NCBI RefSeq assembly: GCF_001544695.2 | Contig: NZ_FCOM02000022.1 | Coordinates: forward strand, 1-64,000 | Direction: 5' to 3' | DNA: 64,000 nucleotides | DNA from: Caballeronia arvi | GTDB lineage: Bacteria > Pseudomonadota > Gammaproteobacteria > Burkholderiales > Burkholderiaceae | Part shown: positions 25,204-34,740 of the stretch, piece by piece | How the letters are laid out: each line of letters begins with the position of its first letter | How positions within the stretch are numbered: position 1 is the stretch's first letter | Position numbers and translations under genes: made by a program | The notes under the pieces: model-generated | Seen by the model: the letters and a program-made list of their open reading frames with translations, nothing else | What the model was told of the DNA's origin: nothing | Database searches by the model: none

Positions 25204-27357
25204 TCAATGCAACTGACGATAAATCTGCTGCGCGAGCGCGAGCGAAATGCCTTCGACGCTCGCCAGATCCTCGACGCTCGCCGCCTGCACGCCGCGCAAT
25301 CCGCCAAAGCGCGACAAAAGCTTCTGGCGTCGCTTGGCGCCGACGCCTTCCAGCTCCTCCAGCCGCGACGTCTGCCTCGCCTTCGCCCGCTTCGCGCGCA
25401 TCCCGGTGATGGCGAAGCGATGCGCCTCGTCGCGGATCTGCGCGACCAGCATCAGCGCCGCGCTTTCCTTGCCGAGTTCGAGCGCGGGCCGGCCATCGGC
25501 GAAGACGAGCGTTTCGAGTCCGACCTTGCGCCCTTCTCCCTTCGCTACGCCAACCAGCATGCCGTGATCCAGCCCGAGCTCGGAGAACACCTGCCGCGCG
25601 ATCTCGACCTGGCCCTTGCCGCCGTCGATCAGGACGATGTTCGGCAGCGTGCCGCCCGCGGCCACGGCGGTCGCGGCGTCAGGCGTGACGTTGGGATCGG
25701 CGGCATCGTCGGGTTGCAGGGTCGTGGCTTCGTCATTTGCGTTCGCGGCCGCCTGCGCGACCATCTTTTCGTAGCGGCGCGTGAGCACCTGGCGCATCGC
25801 GGCATAGTCGTCGCCGGGCGTGATGCCGGCGATGTTGTAGCGCCGATACTCGCCCGACTGCATCTTGTGATGGTGATACACGACGCACGATGCCTGCGTC
25901 GCCTCGCCCATCGTATGACTGATATCGAAGCACTCGATGCGCAAGCTCGCGAGGTCGTCCATCTCCATGCTCAGCGTGTCCGCGAGCGAGCGCGTGCGCG
26001 CCTGCTGCGAGCCTTGCTCCGACAAAAGACGCGCGAGCGCGAGCTTCGCGTTGTTTTCGGCCATCGACAGCCATGCGCGCTTCTGCCCCTGTGGCTGCCG
26101 CAGCAGCGTCACCCTGTGTCCCGCCTGCTCGATCAGCAGATCGACGAGCTGGCGGCTCGCCGGCGCATGGCTCACGACGAGCACGGGCGGAACGCGATTG
26201 CCAATGTAGTGCTGCGCCATGAACGCTTCGAGCACTTCGGATTCGAGCGCGCCTTCGCGCAGCGTGGCTTCGCTTTCGTCTGACGCCTCCGCGGAATCCA
26301 CCGCGTCCAGGTCGGCTTCGTCTTCGAAGGTCTGCGCGGGTACATCGACGAGCGTGTCCGGCGCCGCTTCGACGATTTCGTCGTCTTCGAGACCTGCTTC
26401 GTCTTCATCGCCGAGCGTCATCGCGCTTTCGACGTGCGCCGGGAAATACGCCTTGTCGCCGAGATGCCGGCCGCCGCGCACCATCGCGAGATTCACGCAG
26501 ATCTTGCCGCCGAGCGCGACGACCGCGAGGATATCGACGTCGCTCTCGCCGCCCACTTCGATCGCCTGCTGATGCAGCACGGTCGCGAGCGAACTCATCT
26601 GATTGCGCACCGCCGCGGCCTGCTCGAACTTCAGATCGGCGGCGAACGCGTGCATCTTCTGCTCGAGCTCCTTCATCACTTCGCCCTGACGCCCGAGCAG
26701 AAAGCGCGATGCGTTCGACACATCGCGCGCGTAATCTTCCTCACTGATGAGGCCGGTGCACGGCGCGGTGCAGCGTCCGATCTGATGCAGCAGGCACGGC
26801 CGCGTGCGGTTGCTGAACACCGAGTCCTCGCACGTGCGCAACTGGAACACGCGCTGCAGGATCTGGATGCTCTCGCGCACCGCCCACGCGCTCGGGAACG
26901 GGCCGAAGTACTGGTTCTTCTTGTCGACGGCGCCGCGGTAATAGGCCATGCGCGGAAATTTGTGGCCGGTGAGCTTGAGCAGCGGATACGACTTGTCGTC
27001 GCGAAAGAGAATGTTGTAGCGCGGCGCGAGCGCCTTGATCAGATTGTTTTCGAGCAGCAGCGCTTCGGCTTCCGAGCGCGTCACCGTCGTCTCGATCTTG
27101 CGGATGCGCGTGACCATCATCGCGATGCGCGGCGAGTGCAGCGTCTTCGTGAAGTAGCTCGACACGCGCTTCTTCAGATTGCGCGCCTTGCCGACGTAGA
27201 GCACGTTGCCCTCGCCGTCGTAATAGCGATACACGCCGGGCAGATGCGGCAGTTGCGCGAGCGTCTTTTTCGGATCGAAGTCCGCGATTTCCGGATTGGA
27301 CGGCTTGTCCGTCTTACGCGGATCGGAAGCGGGTTCGTGTGCGGCGGAATCAGTCAT
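25204..27357 (-). CDS. uvrC: Excinuclease ABC subunit C
   Basis: UvrC makes both incisions in nucleotide excision repair. The 717-residue protein starts with a GIY-YIG nuclease domain ([34 protein letters not shown], about 35-70) with the catalytic region near [25 protein letters not shown]. The UVR motif for UvrB binding is near [22 protein letters not shown]. The RNase H-like endonuclease domain (about 480-640) and two C-terminal helix-hairpin-helix motifs follow. An acidic insertion (about 320-385) makes it roughly 100 residues longer than E. coli UvrC. I chose the ATG at 27357. Confidence 0.96.
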   Translation of the reverse strand: MTDSAAHEPASDPRKTDKPSNPEIADFDPKKTLAQLPHLPGVYRYYDGEGNVLYVGKARNLKKRVSSYFTKTLHSPRIAMMVTRIRKIETTVTRSEAEALLLENNLIKALAPRYNILFRDDKSYPLLKLTGHKFPRMAYYRGAVDKKNQYFGPFPSAWAVRESIQILQRVFQLRTCEDSVFSNRTRPCLLHQIGRCTAPCTGLISEEDYARDVSNASRFLLGRQGEVMKELEQKMHAFAADLKFEQAAAVRNQMSSLATVLHQQAIEVGGESDVDILAVVALGGKICVNLAMVRGGRHLGDKAYFPAHVESAMTLGDEDEAGLEDDEIVEAAPDTLVDVPAQTFEDEADLDAVDSAEASDESEATLREGALESEVLEAFMAQHYIGNRVPPVLVVSHAPASRQLVDLLIEQAGHRVTLLRQPQGQKRAWLSMAENNAKLALARLLSEQGSQQARTRSLADTLSMEMDDLASLRIECFDISHTMGEATQASCVVYHHHKMQSGEYRRYNIAGITPGDDYAAMRQVLTRRYEKMVAQAAANANDEATTLQPDDAADPNVTPDAATAVAAGGTLPNIVLIDGGKGQVEIARQVFSELGLDHGMLVGVAKGEGRKVGLETLVFADGRPALELGKESAALMLVAQIRDEAHRFAITGMRAKRAKARQTSRLEELEGVGAKRRQKLLSRFGGLRGVQAASVEDLASVEGISLALAQQIYRQLH

Positions 27358-27469
27358 GCAGCGAAGTCGCGAGGATGCGGGGACGGCACGGGCGGACAAG
27401 CATGCGCCGCGCCGCGGGCAATATTCTAGAATCGCCAGTTTAGAACATTACGCCGCGCGCCTTCGTCCC

Positions 27470-28648
27470 ATGACTTCGCTTCCCGACGCCACGAAAGCCC
27501 CTGAACTTGCCTGTGACATCGCCTGCGACATCTTCTGCGCGGTGGTCGACAACTTCGGCGACATCGGCGTGTGCTGGCGCCTCGCGCGGCAGTTGCATAT
27601 CGAACACGGCTGGCGCGTGCGGCTTTTCGTCGACGATCTGACCGTGTTTCATGCGCTCTGCCCGGAAGTCGACGCGACGCTCGACCGACAGCAGGCGCAG
27701 GGCATCGTCATCGAGCACTGGCGCGAGCCGGCGCACGCGGGCGACACGCTGGCCATCGCCGATGTCGTGATCGAAGCGTTCGCGTGCGAGCTGCCGCATG
27801 CGTATATCGCCGCGATGGCGCGCCGCGCGCCGAAGCCCGTGTGGATCAACCTCGAATATCTGAGCGGCGAGGACTGGGTCGCCGATTTCCACATGCGGCC
27901 GTCGCCGCACCCGCGTTATCCGCTCGACAAGAGCTTCTTCTTTCCGGGACTCGGCAAGGGCACGGGCGGCGTGCTGAAGGAACGCGATCTCGATGCGCGG
28001 CGCGCGCGCTTCGATGCGGCGGCGTGGTGGAAGGAGCGCGTGGGTATCGAACGGCCCGGCGCCGGCGCGACGGTCGTGTCGCTGTTCGCCTATGAAAATC
28101 CCGCCGTCGATGCGCTCCTCGCACAATGGCGCGACGGCGCCGCGCCCGTCGTCCTGCTCGTTCCGGAGGGCCGCATTTCGGGCGCGCTCGCCCGCTTTTT
28201 CGACGTGCCGAAGTTCACCGCCGGCGTAACGGCACGCGCGGGCGCGCTGGAAGCGCACGCGCTCGGCTTCGTCGAGCAGCCGCGTTTCGACGAACTGCTC
28301 TGGGCCGCCGACATCAATTTCGTGCGCGGCGAAGATTCCTTCGTGCGCGCGCAATGGGCGAGGAAACCGTTCATCTGGCACATCTACCCGCAAGCTGACG
28401 ACGCCCATCTGCCGAAGCTCGACGCCGCGCTCGCGCACTACACGAGCACGCTCGATCCGTCCGCGCGGGATGCGGTCTCGCGCTTCTGGCACGCGTGGAA
28501 CGGCACGGGCGTACCGGACTGGGCCGATTTCTGGCGGCATCGCCCGGCGCTCGACGCACGCGCCGCGCGCTGGGCCGACGAACTCGCCGGCATCGGCGAT
28601 CTGGCGGGCAATCTCGTCGCACACGTCGCCGCGCGCAGGGCCGGATGA
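27470..28648 (+). CDS. earP: EF-P arginine rhamnosyltransferase EarP
   Basis: EarP transfers rhamnose from dTDP-L-rhamnose to Arg32 of elongation factor P, activating it for translation of polyproline stretches. The 392-residue protein is a GT-B inverting glycosyltransferase (GT104). The N-terminal domain has IFCAVVDNFGDIGVCWRLARQL, holding the two aspartates reported as essential in other EarP proteins, and the C-terminal nucleotide-sugar domain includes LLWAADINFVRGEDSFVRAQWARKPFIWHIYPQ. The gene is complete and efp lies downstream with Arg32 present. From position 27804 the coding sequence lies in copy 1 of an 866-bp tandem repeat that continues 21 bp past the stop. Confidence 0.96.
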   Translation: MTSLPDATKAPELACDIACDIFCAVVDNFGDIGVCWRLARQLHIEHGWRVRLFVDDLTVFHALCPEVDATLDRQQAQGIVIEHWREPAHAGDTLAIADVVIEAFACELPHAYIAAMARRAPKPVWINLEYLSGEDWVADFHMRPSPHPRYPLDKSFFFPGLGKGTGGVLKERDLDARRARFDAAAWWKERVGIERPGAGATVVSLFAYENPAVDALLAQWRDGAAPVVLLVPEGRISGALARFFDVPKFTAGVTARAGALEAHALGFVEQPRFDELLWAADINFVRGEDSFVRAQWARKPFIWHIYPQADDAHLPKLDAALAHYTSTLDPSARDAVSRFWHAWNGTGVPDWADFWRHRPALDARAARWADELAGIGDLAGNLVAHVAARRAG

Positions 28649-29535
28649 AACGCGCGCCGCCTCGTCCGGATATCGCCGCGATGGCGCGCCGCGCGCCGAA
28701 GCCCGTGTGGATCAACCTCGAATATCTGAGCGGCGAGGACTGGGTCGCCGATTTCCACATGCGGCCGTCGCCGCACCCGCGTTATCCGCTCGACAAGAGC
28801 TTCTTCTTTCCGGGACTCGGCAAGGGCACGGGCGGCGTGCTGAAGGAACGCGATCTCGATGCGCGGCGCGCGCGCTTCGATGCGGCGGCGTGGTGGAAGG
28901 AGCGCGTGGGTATCGAACGGCCCGGCGCCGGCGCGACGGTCGTGTCGCTGTTCGCCTATGAAAATCCCGCCGTCGATGCGCTCCTCGCACAATGGCGCGA
29001 CGGCGCCGCGCCCGTCGTCCTGCTCGTTCCGGAGGGCCGCATTTCGGGCGCGCTCGCCCGCTTTTTCGACGTGCCGAAGTTCACCGCCGGCGTAACGGCA
29101 CGCGCGGGCGCGCTGGAAGCGCACGCGCTCGGCTTCGTCGAGCAGCCGCGTTTCGACGAACTGCTCTGGGCCGCCGACATCAATTTCGTGCGCGGCGAAG
29201 ATTCCTTCGTGCGCGCGCAATGGGCGAGGAAACCGTTCATCTGGCACATCTACCCGCAAGCTGACGACGCCCATCTGCCGAAGCTCGACGCCGCGCTCGC
29301 GCACTACACGAGCACGCTCGATCCGTCCGCGCGGGATGCGGTCTCGCGCTTCTGGCACGCGTGGAACGGCACGGGCGTACCGGACTGGGCCGATTTCTGG
29401 CGGCATCGCCCGGCGCTCGACGCACGCGCCGCGCGCTGGGCCGACGAACTCGCCGGCATCGGCGATCTGGCGGGCAATCTCGTCGCACACGTCGCCGCGC
29501 GCAGGGCCGGATGAAACGCGCGCCGCCTCGTCCGG
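27804..29535 (+). repeat. 866-bp perfect direct tandem duplication (two units)
   Basis: Unit 1 is 27804-28669 and unit 2 is 28670-29535, offset exactly 866 bp. Reading both through, I found no difference. Each unit carries codons 112-392 of earP, its stop codon and the following 21 bp. The sequences flanking the outer ends (GCGT before, CCCGGCC after) show no obvious microhomology with the junction. The exact identity points to a very recent event, or to an assembly artefact. Confidence 0.93.
28681..29514 (+). pseudogene. Truncated duplicate of earP (C-terminal two thirds)
   Basis: This copy encodes residues 116-392 of EarP, unchanged, and ends at the same stop codon. It lacks the first 111 codons and therefore the N-terminal catalytic domain with its essential aspartates; it keeps the sugar-nucleotide binding domain. 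An ATG at 28681 (an internal Met of EarP) could start a 277-residue product, but no ribosome binding site of note precedes it. The same frame stays open upstream into unit 1 (from about 28495). It is most likely non-functional. It increases the earP-efp distance from about 190 to 1054 bp. Confidence 0.88.
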
Positions 29536-29702
29536 CCCGGCCATACGACTCGCCAAATAAGCAAAAACTCAGTTAAAATAAGCGGTTATCCGAGGAATCG
29601 GGCGCACGAGCGCGTGCAGCCCGGACGGCCAGAATGCGCATTCCTCGTTAGCCATTCATTTCAGGCATTCCAGCCAATTCCATTCGTACAGGACCCAGTT
29701 TT

Positions 29703-30260
29703 ATGAAGACCGCACAAGAACTCCGCGTCGGCAACGTCGTCATGATCGGCAGCGATGCCATGGTCGTGCAGCGCGCCGAGTACAACAAGTCGGGCCGCAA
29801 CGCCGCGGTCGTCAAGATGAAGTTCAAGAACCTGCTGACGAACGCCGGCATGGAAACCGTGTACAAGGCGGACGACAAGTTCGACGTCGTCGTGCTCGAC
29901 CGCAAGGAAGTCTCGTACTCGTACTTCGCAGACCCGATGTACGTCTTCATGGACGCCGACTACAACCAGTTCGAAGTCGAAGCCGAAATGATGGGCGACG
30001 CGCTCAACTACCTCGAAGACGGCATGGCGTGCGAAGTCGTGTTCTACAACGAGAAAGCCATCTCGGTCGAACTGCCGACCACGCTGGTTCGCGAAATCGT
30101 CTACACGGAACCGGCTGTCAAGGGCGACACGTCGTCGGGCAAGGTGCTGAAGACCGCCAAGCTGAACACCGGGTTCGAGTTGCAAGTGCCGCTCTTCTGC
30201 AACATCGGCGACAAGATCGAAATCGACACCCGCACGAACGAATATCGCAGCCGCGCGTAA
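29703..30260 (+). CDS. efp: Elongation factor P
   Basis: EF-P binds the ribosome between the P and E sites and relieves stalling at consecutive prolines. The 185-residue protein has the KOW-like N-terminal domain with the loop [12 protein letters not shown], where Arg32 is the tip residue expected for the rhamnosylated EF-P class, followed by two OB domains ([31 protein letters not shown] and ending with [14 protein letters not shown]). Arg32 rather than Lys agrees with the presence of earP upstream. It is followed by a clear terminator. Confidence 0.98.
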   Translation: MKTAQELRVGNVVMIGSDAMVVQRAEYNKSGRNAAVVKMKFKNLLTNAGMETVYKADDKFDVVVLDRKEVSYSYFADPMYVFMDADYNQFEVEAEMMGDALNYLEDGMACEVVFYNEKAISVELPTTLVREIVYTEPAVKGDTSSGKVLKTAKLNTGFELQVPLFCNIGDKIEIDTRTNEYRSRA

Positions 30261-30316
30261 GCCGCACGCGACTCAGTCGTAAGCCAGGCGGCTCACAGAC
30301 CGCCGCCGGCCCCCAG

Positions 30317-30345
30317 AAAAGCGCCCCTTCGCGGGCGCTTTTTCT
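30317..30345 (+). terminator. Rho-independent terminator of efp
   Basis: The GCGCCC/GGGCGC stem, with a 6-nt loop, is flanked by AAAA and TTTTT, 56 bp after the efp stop. Confidence 0.88.
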
Positions 30346-30473
30346 TTTGCATGAATTTTTTGACAATTTCAGGCAAACTTTACCGCTTCCCTGCCGTTCG
30401 ATTTCGGTGCCAATCGACCGATGGATTCGCGTCCGGACCGCGCGGATCGTCCCTATCGGAAAAATTAACTGAG

Positions 30474-30489
30474 TGGCACGATTTCTGCT
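30474..30489 (+). promoter_or_regulatory. Sigma-54 type -24/-12 promoter of the BON lipoprotein gene
   Basis: TGGCACGATTTCTGCT matches the sigma-54 consensus TGGCAC-N5-TTGCW at all but one of the defined positions, with the GG and GC pairs at the exact spacing. Transcription would start near 30500, giving a 20-nt leader before the ATG at 30520. I find no good sigma-70 promoter in the gap. Confidence 0.65.
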
Positions 30490-30519
30490 CTTGAAGCAGA
30501 TCAAGTTTTCGGAACCGAC

Positions 30520-30861
30520 ATGCCAAACATGCCTTTCGGCGGAAGCCGGTTTCTCTGTGCCGCGGCGCTCGTCGTGACGGCGCTCGCTTTCGTCGGGTGC
30601 AAGTCGACGCCGTCGGCATCGGCGAACACGGGCGGCGAGATCGCCAGCGACGATGCCGCACTCGCAGCTCGCGTGAAAGCTGCGCTCGTCGCCGATCCGG
30701 GACTGAAAGCTCTGCCGATGAGCGTTGCGACTTATCGCGGCGTCGTGCAGTTGTCCGGCTATGTGGATTCGGAGATGCAGATTCAGAAAGCGCTCGCCGT
30801 GGCGCGAGGCGTGCCGGGCGTGCAGTCGGTGAGCAACGAACTGCATCTCAGGCCGCAATGA
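30520..30861 (+). CDS. BON-domain lipoprotein
   Basis: A 113-residue protein with a lipoprotein signal (LVVTALAFVGC, lipidated cysteine near residue 27), a short serine/glycine linker and one BON domain (about 45-112: DAALAARVKAALVADPGLKALPMSVATYRGVVQLSGYVDSEMQIQKALAVARGVPGVQSVSNELHLRP). BON domains, as in OsmY, bind phospholipid or peptidoglycan and are often found in envelope-stress proteins. It is preceded by a sigma-54-like promoter and followed 177 bp later by an NtrC-type regulator on the same strand. An ATG three codons in is an alternative start. Confidence 0.9.
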   Translation: MPNMPFGGSRFLCAAALVVTALAFVGCKSTPSASANTGGEIASDDAALAARVKAALVADPGLKALPMSVATYRGVVQLSGYVDSEMQIQKALAVARGVPGVQSVSNELHLRPQ

Positions 30862-31037
30862 CGCACGCGCGGTAAAGATGACGAACGAGGAGTGACGCAG
30901 GACAAAAACCGCAGCGGGGAACGCGACGAGGCGCCAGACGCCGGAACGCGGCGTCCAGCGTCGTATCCCGCTCACGAGACGCCCGAGCCTGAATGAGCGA
31001 CGGCGCAATACAGTCCACTTTGATACGTTGGTCCGCC

Positions 31038-32435
31038 ATGCCACACGCACTGATTGTCGAAGACGATCCCAATAGCCTCTCCGGCCTGTCCGCGATCCTC
31101 ACGGCAGACGGCTTTTCCGTCGATACCGCGACGACGCTCGCCGAGGCGCGCTCCGCGCTGACTCGCTTCATCCCCGATGTCGTGCTGATCGACCTGAATC
31201 TGCCCGACGGCAGCGGTCTCGATCTGCTGCCGAGCCTGCCGTCGCAACCGCCCGATGGCGCGCTGCCCGTTATCGTGATGACCGGCAACGCGACGGTCGA
31301 AAGCGCGATCGAAGGCCTGCGGCACGGCATCTGGGACTATCTGCTGAAACCGGTGAACATTCCGCGGCTGCGCAGCCTGCTTGCGCGCATCCCGCGGCCG
31401 TACGAGCTCACCGAAGAAGTCCAGGCGCTGCGCTCGACGCTGCGCGAGCTCGGCCACTTCGGCGACATGATCGGCCGCAGCGCAGCGATGCAACACGTCT
31501 ACGATCTGATCGAGCACACGGCGCCGACGGAGGCCGCCGTGCTGATCTGCGGCAATCCGGGCACGGGCAAAAAAATCGCGGCGCGCACGATTCATCAGTT
31601 GAGCCGCCGCCGCAAGGGTCCGTTCGTGACCTTCGACTGCTCTGCGCACCGCACCGCCAGCGACGGCTCGCAGCGCACGATGGAAAGCGTCCTCTTCGGC
31701 CATGAGCGCAACGCGTTCGCGGGCGCCGAGAATCGCGAGCCGGGTCTGCTCGAACAGGCGGGCGGCGGCACGCTGTTCCTCGATCAGATCGATTCGCTGC
31801 CCGCCGCGCAACAGGAGGCGCTCCTGCGCGCGCTCGATTCGCAGACCTTCATGCGCGTCGGCGGCAGCAACCGCATCATGACCGACTTCCGCCTGATCGC
31901 CGCGTCCCGCACGCCGATACGCGAAGCCGTCGCGAGCGGCGCGATGCGCGAGGATCTGTTCCAGCGGCTGTCGGCGTCGTCTATCATGCTGCCGCCGCTT
32001 TCCGAACGCGACGACGACATCGCGCTGATCGCCGAGACGCTCGTCGACGAACTGAATCGCGAGAATCACATCGCCGGCATCACGAGCGGATCGCCTAAGC
32101 GCGTCAGTCCGGCGTTCATCCGCGAGTGCATCGCCAACGAATGGCCCGGCAACGTGCGCGAGATGCGCGAGCGCGTGCGGCGCGCCTATCACGCGTCGGG
32201 CGAGACGATCGAAACGCTGCGCGTCGACGAGCCGGGCGGACTCGGTGGCCGCGGCCTGAACGGCAGCAGCGTGCAGGTGACGGTCGGCACCGCGCTCGCG
32301 GACGTCGAGGACATGCTAATCCGCGCGACGCTCGAAGCGGTCGGCGGCACGCGTCATCGTGCAGCGACGCTGCTCGGCATCAGCCCGAAGACGCTCTATA
32401 ACAAGCTGCAGCGGATGAAGCTGGAATCGTCCTGA
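31038..32435 (+). CDS. NtrC-family response regulator with degenerate sigma-54 activator motifs
   Basis: A 465-residue protein with three parts: a receiver domain (1-120, phospho-acceptor Asp52 in VVLIDLNLPDGSG, acidic pocket EDD at 8-10, Lys in LLKPVN), an AAA+ domain (about 140-385), and a Fis-type helix-turn-helix (about 420-462: RHRAATLLGISPKTLYNKLQRMKL). Walker A is GNPGTGKK, but Walker B is LFLDQ instead of LFLDE. The GAFTGA loop that contacts sigma-54 reads NAFAGA (225-230). Sensor II (WPGNVREM) is kept. No histidine kinase lies nearby. I chose the ATG at 31038, where the receiver domain begins. Confidence 0.9.
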   Translation: MPHALIVEDDPNSLSGLSAILTADGFSVDTATTLAEARSALTRFIPDVVLIDLNLPDGSGLDLLPSLPSQPPDGALPVIVMTGNATVESAIEGLRHGIWDYLLKPVNIPRLRSLLARIPRPYELTEEVQALRSTLRELGHFGDMIGRSAAMQHVYDLIEHTAPTEAAVLICGNPGTGKKIAARTIHQLSRRRKGPFVTFDCSAHRTASDGSQRTMESVLFGHERNAFAGAENREPGLLEQAGGGTLFLDQIDSLPAAQQEALLRALDSQTFMRVGGSNRIMTDFRLIAASRTPIREAVASGAMREDLFQRLSASSIMLPPLSERDDDIALIAETLVDELNRENHIAGITSGSPKRVSPAFIRECIANEWPGNVREMRERVRRAYHASGETIETLRVDEPGGLGGRGLNGSSVQVTVGTALADVEDMLIRATLEAVGGTRHRAATLLGISPKTLYNKLQRMKLESS

Positions 32436-32449
32436 TTCCGCCTGGCTCG

Positions 32450-32482
32450 AAAAAAAAAGCCACGGAATCCGTGGCGTTTTTC
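32450..32482. terminator. Bidirectional terminator between the regulator gene and nagZ
   Basis: GCCACGG and CCGTGGC form a stem with a 3-nt loop, flanked by a run of nine A and a run of T, between two convergent genes. Confidence 0.88.
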
Positions 32483-32484
32483 GT

Positions 32485-33513
32485 TCAACCGAGCATTTCT
32501 GTGATCAGCGTGCGCGCCGCCTGATACTCCGCCTGCGCCTGCAGCTTGCTCCAGCGCAGCGCCTTGCCGCGCGGACGCATCTGGCGGATGCGCTGCTCCG
32601 ACGCCTTCGAAGGCGCATAGCGCAACTGCTCGAGCACCTTGCCCGCCTCCGCCGGCTGATTGCAGATCAGCACCATGTCGCAGCCCGCGGTGAGCGCAGC
32701 CGTCGCGGCTTCGGTGAGCGTGCCGCCGGCGCGCGCGGCTTCCATCGAGAGATCGTCGCTGAAAATCGCGCCGGTGAAGCCGAGCTTGCCGCGCAGAATG
32801 TCCTGCAACCAGATGCGCGAGAAGCCGGCAGGTTTGTCGTCGACTTGCGTGTAGATGACGTGAGCCGGAATCACCGACGCCAGCGACATGCCGAGCCAGT
32901 CGTACGGCCGGACGTCGGCGGCGAGGATTTCTTCGAGCGGACGGTCGTCGGTGGGCAGCGCGACGTGCGAATCGGCCTCGGCGAAACCGTGACCCGGAAA
33001 GTGCTTGCCGCAGTTCGCCATGCCCGCGAGCGCGAGACCGTGATTCAGGCTCTTCGCGAGCATCGTGACGACGCGCGGATCGCCATGCAGCGCTCGATCG
33101 CCGATCACTTTCGACTGCCCGTAGTTCAGGTCCAGCACCGGCGTGAAACTCATGTCGATGCCGCATGCGCGCAACTCCGCCGCGAGCACGTAGCCGAACG
33201 CGGTCGCGGCCCTGGTCGCGGCGAGCACGTCGCGGTCCCACAGTTCGCCGAGCTTGCCCGGCGCGGGCAGCGAGGTGAAGCCGTCGGTTCGAAAGCGCTG
33301 CACGCGGCCGCCTTCGTGATCGACGGCGATCAGGATGTCATCGCGCACCGCGCGGATTGCATCGGTCAGCGCGACGAGCTGCGCGCGATCAGTGAAGTGC
33401 CGCGCGAAGAGAATGATGCCGCCGGTCATCGGATGGGTGAGGCGCTCGATATCGGCGTCGGTCAGCGTCGTGCCGGCGACGTCGTACATGACGGGGCCGG
33501 GAGTGCGTTTCAT
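32485..33513 (-). CDS. nagZ: Beta-N-acetylhexosaminidase NagZ
   Basis: NagZ (GH3) removes the N-acetylglucosamine from anhydro-muropeptides in cytoplasmic peptidoglycan recycling. The 342-residue protein has LIAVDHEGGRVQRFR, the catalytic His-loop MANCGKHFPGHGFAEADSHVALPTDDRP, and the nucleophile aspartate in GAIFSDDLSMEAAR. I chose the ATG at 33513 (MKRTPGPVMYDVAG); the longer reading starts at a TTG. It is the last gene of the long minus-strand run. mltD at 9-10.7 kb produces the type of muropeptide that NagZ consumes. Confidence 0.96.
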   Translation of the reverse strand: MKRTPGPVMYDVAGTTLTDADIERLTHPMTGGIILFARHFTDRAQLVALTDAIRAVRDDILIAVDHEGGRVQRFRTDGFTSLPAPGKLGELWDRDVLAATRAATAFGYVLAAELRACGIDMSFTPVLDLNYGQSKVIGDRALHGDPRVVTMLAKSLNHGLALAGMANCGKHFPGHGFAEADSHVALPTDDRPLEEILAADVRPYDWLGMSLASVIPAHVIYTQVDDKPAGFSRIWLQDILRGKLGFTGAIFSDDLSMEAARAGGTLTEAATAALTAGCDMVLICNQPAEAGKVLEQLRYAPSKASEQRIRQMRPRGKALRWSKLQAQAEYQAARTLITEMLG

Positions 33514-33549
33514 CGAATTCAATTGGCTTCTTGTCTTGGTTGGATTGAT

Positions 33550-33957
33550 TCAGGACTGTCCGTCCGGCGTTTCCGCGATCACGAACGACACCGCGTAATC
33601 GCGCTCATCGCTGACCGTCACCTTCGCGGTGATGCCGCGCGCTTCGAGCCACTGCGCGAGCTCGCCCGACGCGGCGATCATCGGCTTGCCGCTCGGCTCG
33701 TTGAGCGTTTGCAGCGCGCGCCAGGTCATCGGCCAGCGCATGCCGAGGCCGATCGCCTTCGAGAACGCTTCCTTGGCCGAAAAGCGTGTGGCGAGAAACG
33801 CGATGCCGCGCACTTCCGAGCGCGCGTTGCGTGCGTGATAAATGCGCAGCTCGTCGGGCCCGAGCACCTTTTCGGCGAAACGGCCATTGGTGCGCTTCAT
33901 CACCGCCGCGACGCGGCTCACCTGCACGACGTCCGTGCCGATTCCGTAGATGGCCAT
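33550..33957 (-). CDS. acpS: Holo-[acyl-carrier-protein] synthase
   Basis: AcpS moves 4'-phosphopantetheine from CoA to Ser37 of AcpP, which is encoded 13 kb away in the same run. The 135-residue protein has the magnesium-binding [11 protein letters not shown] (Asp8) and the second motif [17 protein letters not shown] with the catalytic glutamate. The length is usual. It lies 36 bp before nagZ and 9 bp after pdxJ. Confidence 0.96.
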   Translation of the reverse strand: MAIYGIGTDVVQVSRVAAVMKRTNGRFAEKVLGPDELRIYHARNARSEVRGIAFLATRFSAKEAFSKAIGLGMRWPMTWRALQTLNEPSGKPMIAASGELAQWLEARGITAKVTVSDERDYAVSFVIAETPDGQS

Positions 33958-33966
33958 GACGCGCGG

Positions 33967-34740
33967 TTACCGGGCGTTGACCGATGCGAGGCGCGACGCG
34001 ACCATGATCGCCTTCATCTCACGCACGGCGTTGTCCCAGCCGGCGAAGATCGAATGCGCGACGATCGCGTGCCCGATGTTCAGCTCGACGATGCCCGGCA
34101 GCGCGGCAATCGCCTGCACGTTGGTGTAGTGCAGGCCGTGGCCCGCGTTCACCTTCAGTCCGAGCGAATTGCCGAAATCGACGCTCGCCGCGACGCGCTC
34201 GAACTCGCGCTGCTGTTCCGCTTCATCGTGCGCTTCGGCATAGCGGCCCGTATGCAGTTCGATGACGGGCGCGCCCGCTTCCTGTGCGGCGCGAATCTGC
34301 GTCTCGTCCGGATCGATGAACAGCGACACGCGCGAACCCGCATCGGCGAGCTGTTCGCATGCGGCCTTCACCGCTTCGAACTGGCCGGCGACGTCCAGCC
34401 CGCCTTCGGTCGTCAGCTCGGCGCGTTTTTCCGGCACGAGACAGACATCGTGCGGTTTGATTTCGCACGCGATGTCGAGCATCTCGCGCGTCACCGCGCA
34501 TTCGAGGTTCATGCGCGTTTTCAGGAGCGGCCGCAGCGTGCGCACATCGGCATCGACGATATGACGGCGATCTTCGCGCAGATGCAGCGTGATGGCGTCG
34601 GCGCCCGCTTCCTCGGCGGCGAGCGCCGCGCGAATCGGATCGGGGTACGACGTGCCGCGCGCATTGCGCAGCGTGGCGACGTGATCGATATTCACGCCCA
34701 GATCGATCACGCTCGCAGGCGATGAGAGAAAGAAGCTCAT
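33967..34740 (-). CDS. pdxJ: Pyridoxine 5'-phosphate synthase
   Basis: PdxJ condenses 1-deoxy-D-xylulose-5-phosphate with 3-amino-2-oxopropyl phosphate, the last ring-closing step of the DXP-dependent vitamin B6 pathway. The 257-residue TIM-barrel protein shows [17 protein letters not shown] at the N-terminus, [29 protein letters not shown], and the phosphate loop region [12 protein letters not shown]. Its ATG overlaps the recO stop by 4 bp (ATGA), and the recO-pdxJ-acpS order is conserved in many proteobacteria. Confidence 0.97.
   Translation of the reverse strand: MSFFLSSPASVIDLGVNIDHVATLRNARGTSYPDPIRAALAAEEAGADAITLHLREDRRHIVDADVRTLRPLLKTRMNLECAVTREMLDIACEIKPHDVCLVPEKRAELTTEGGLDVAGQFEAVKAACEQLADAGSRVSLFIDPDETQIRAAQEAGAPVIELHTGRYAEAHDEAEQQREFERVAASVDFGNSLGLKVNAGHGLHYTNVQAIAALPGIVELNIGHAIVAHSIFAGWDNAVREMKAIMVASRLASVNAR

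Noticed and set aside
30360-30388. TTGACA after the efp terminator as a sigma-70 promoter for the BON gene
   Set aside because: No acceptable -10 lies 16-18 bp downstream; the sigma-54-like site fits much better.
32845-34725. A 626-codon plus-strand frame
   Set aside because: It covers nagZ, acpS and pdxJ on the opposite strand, all firmly identified.
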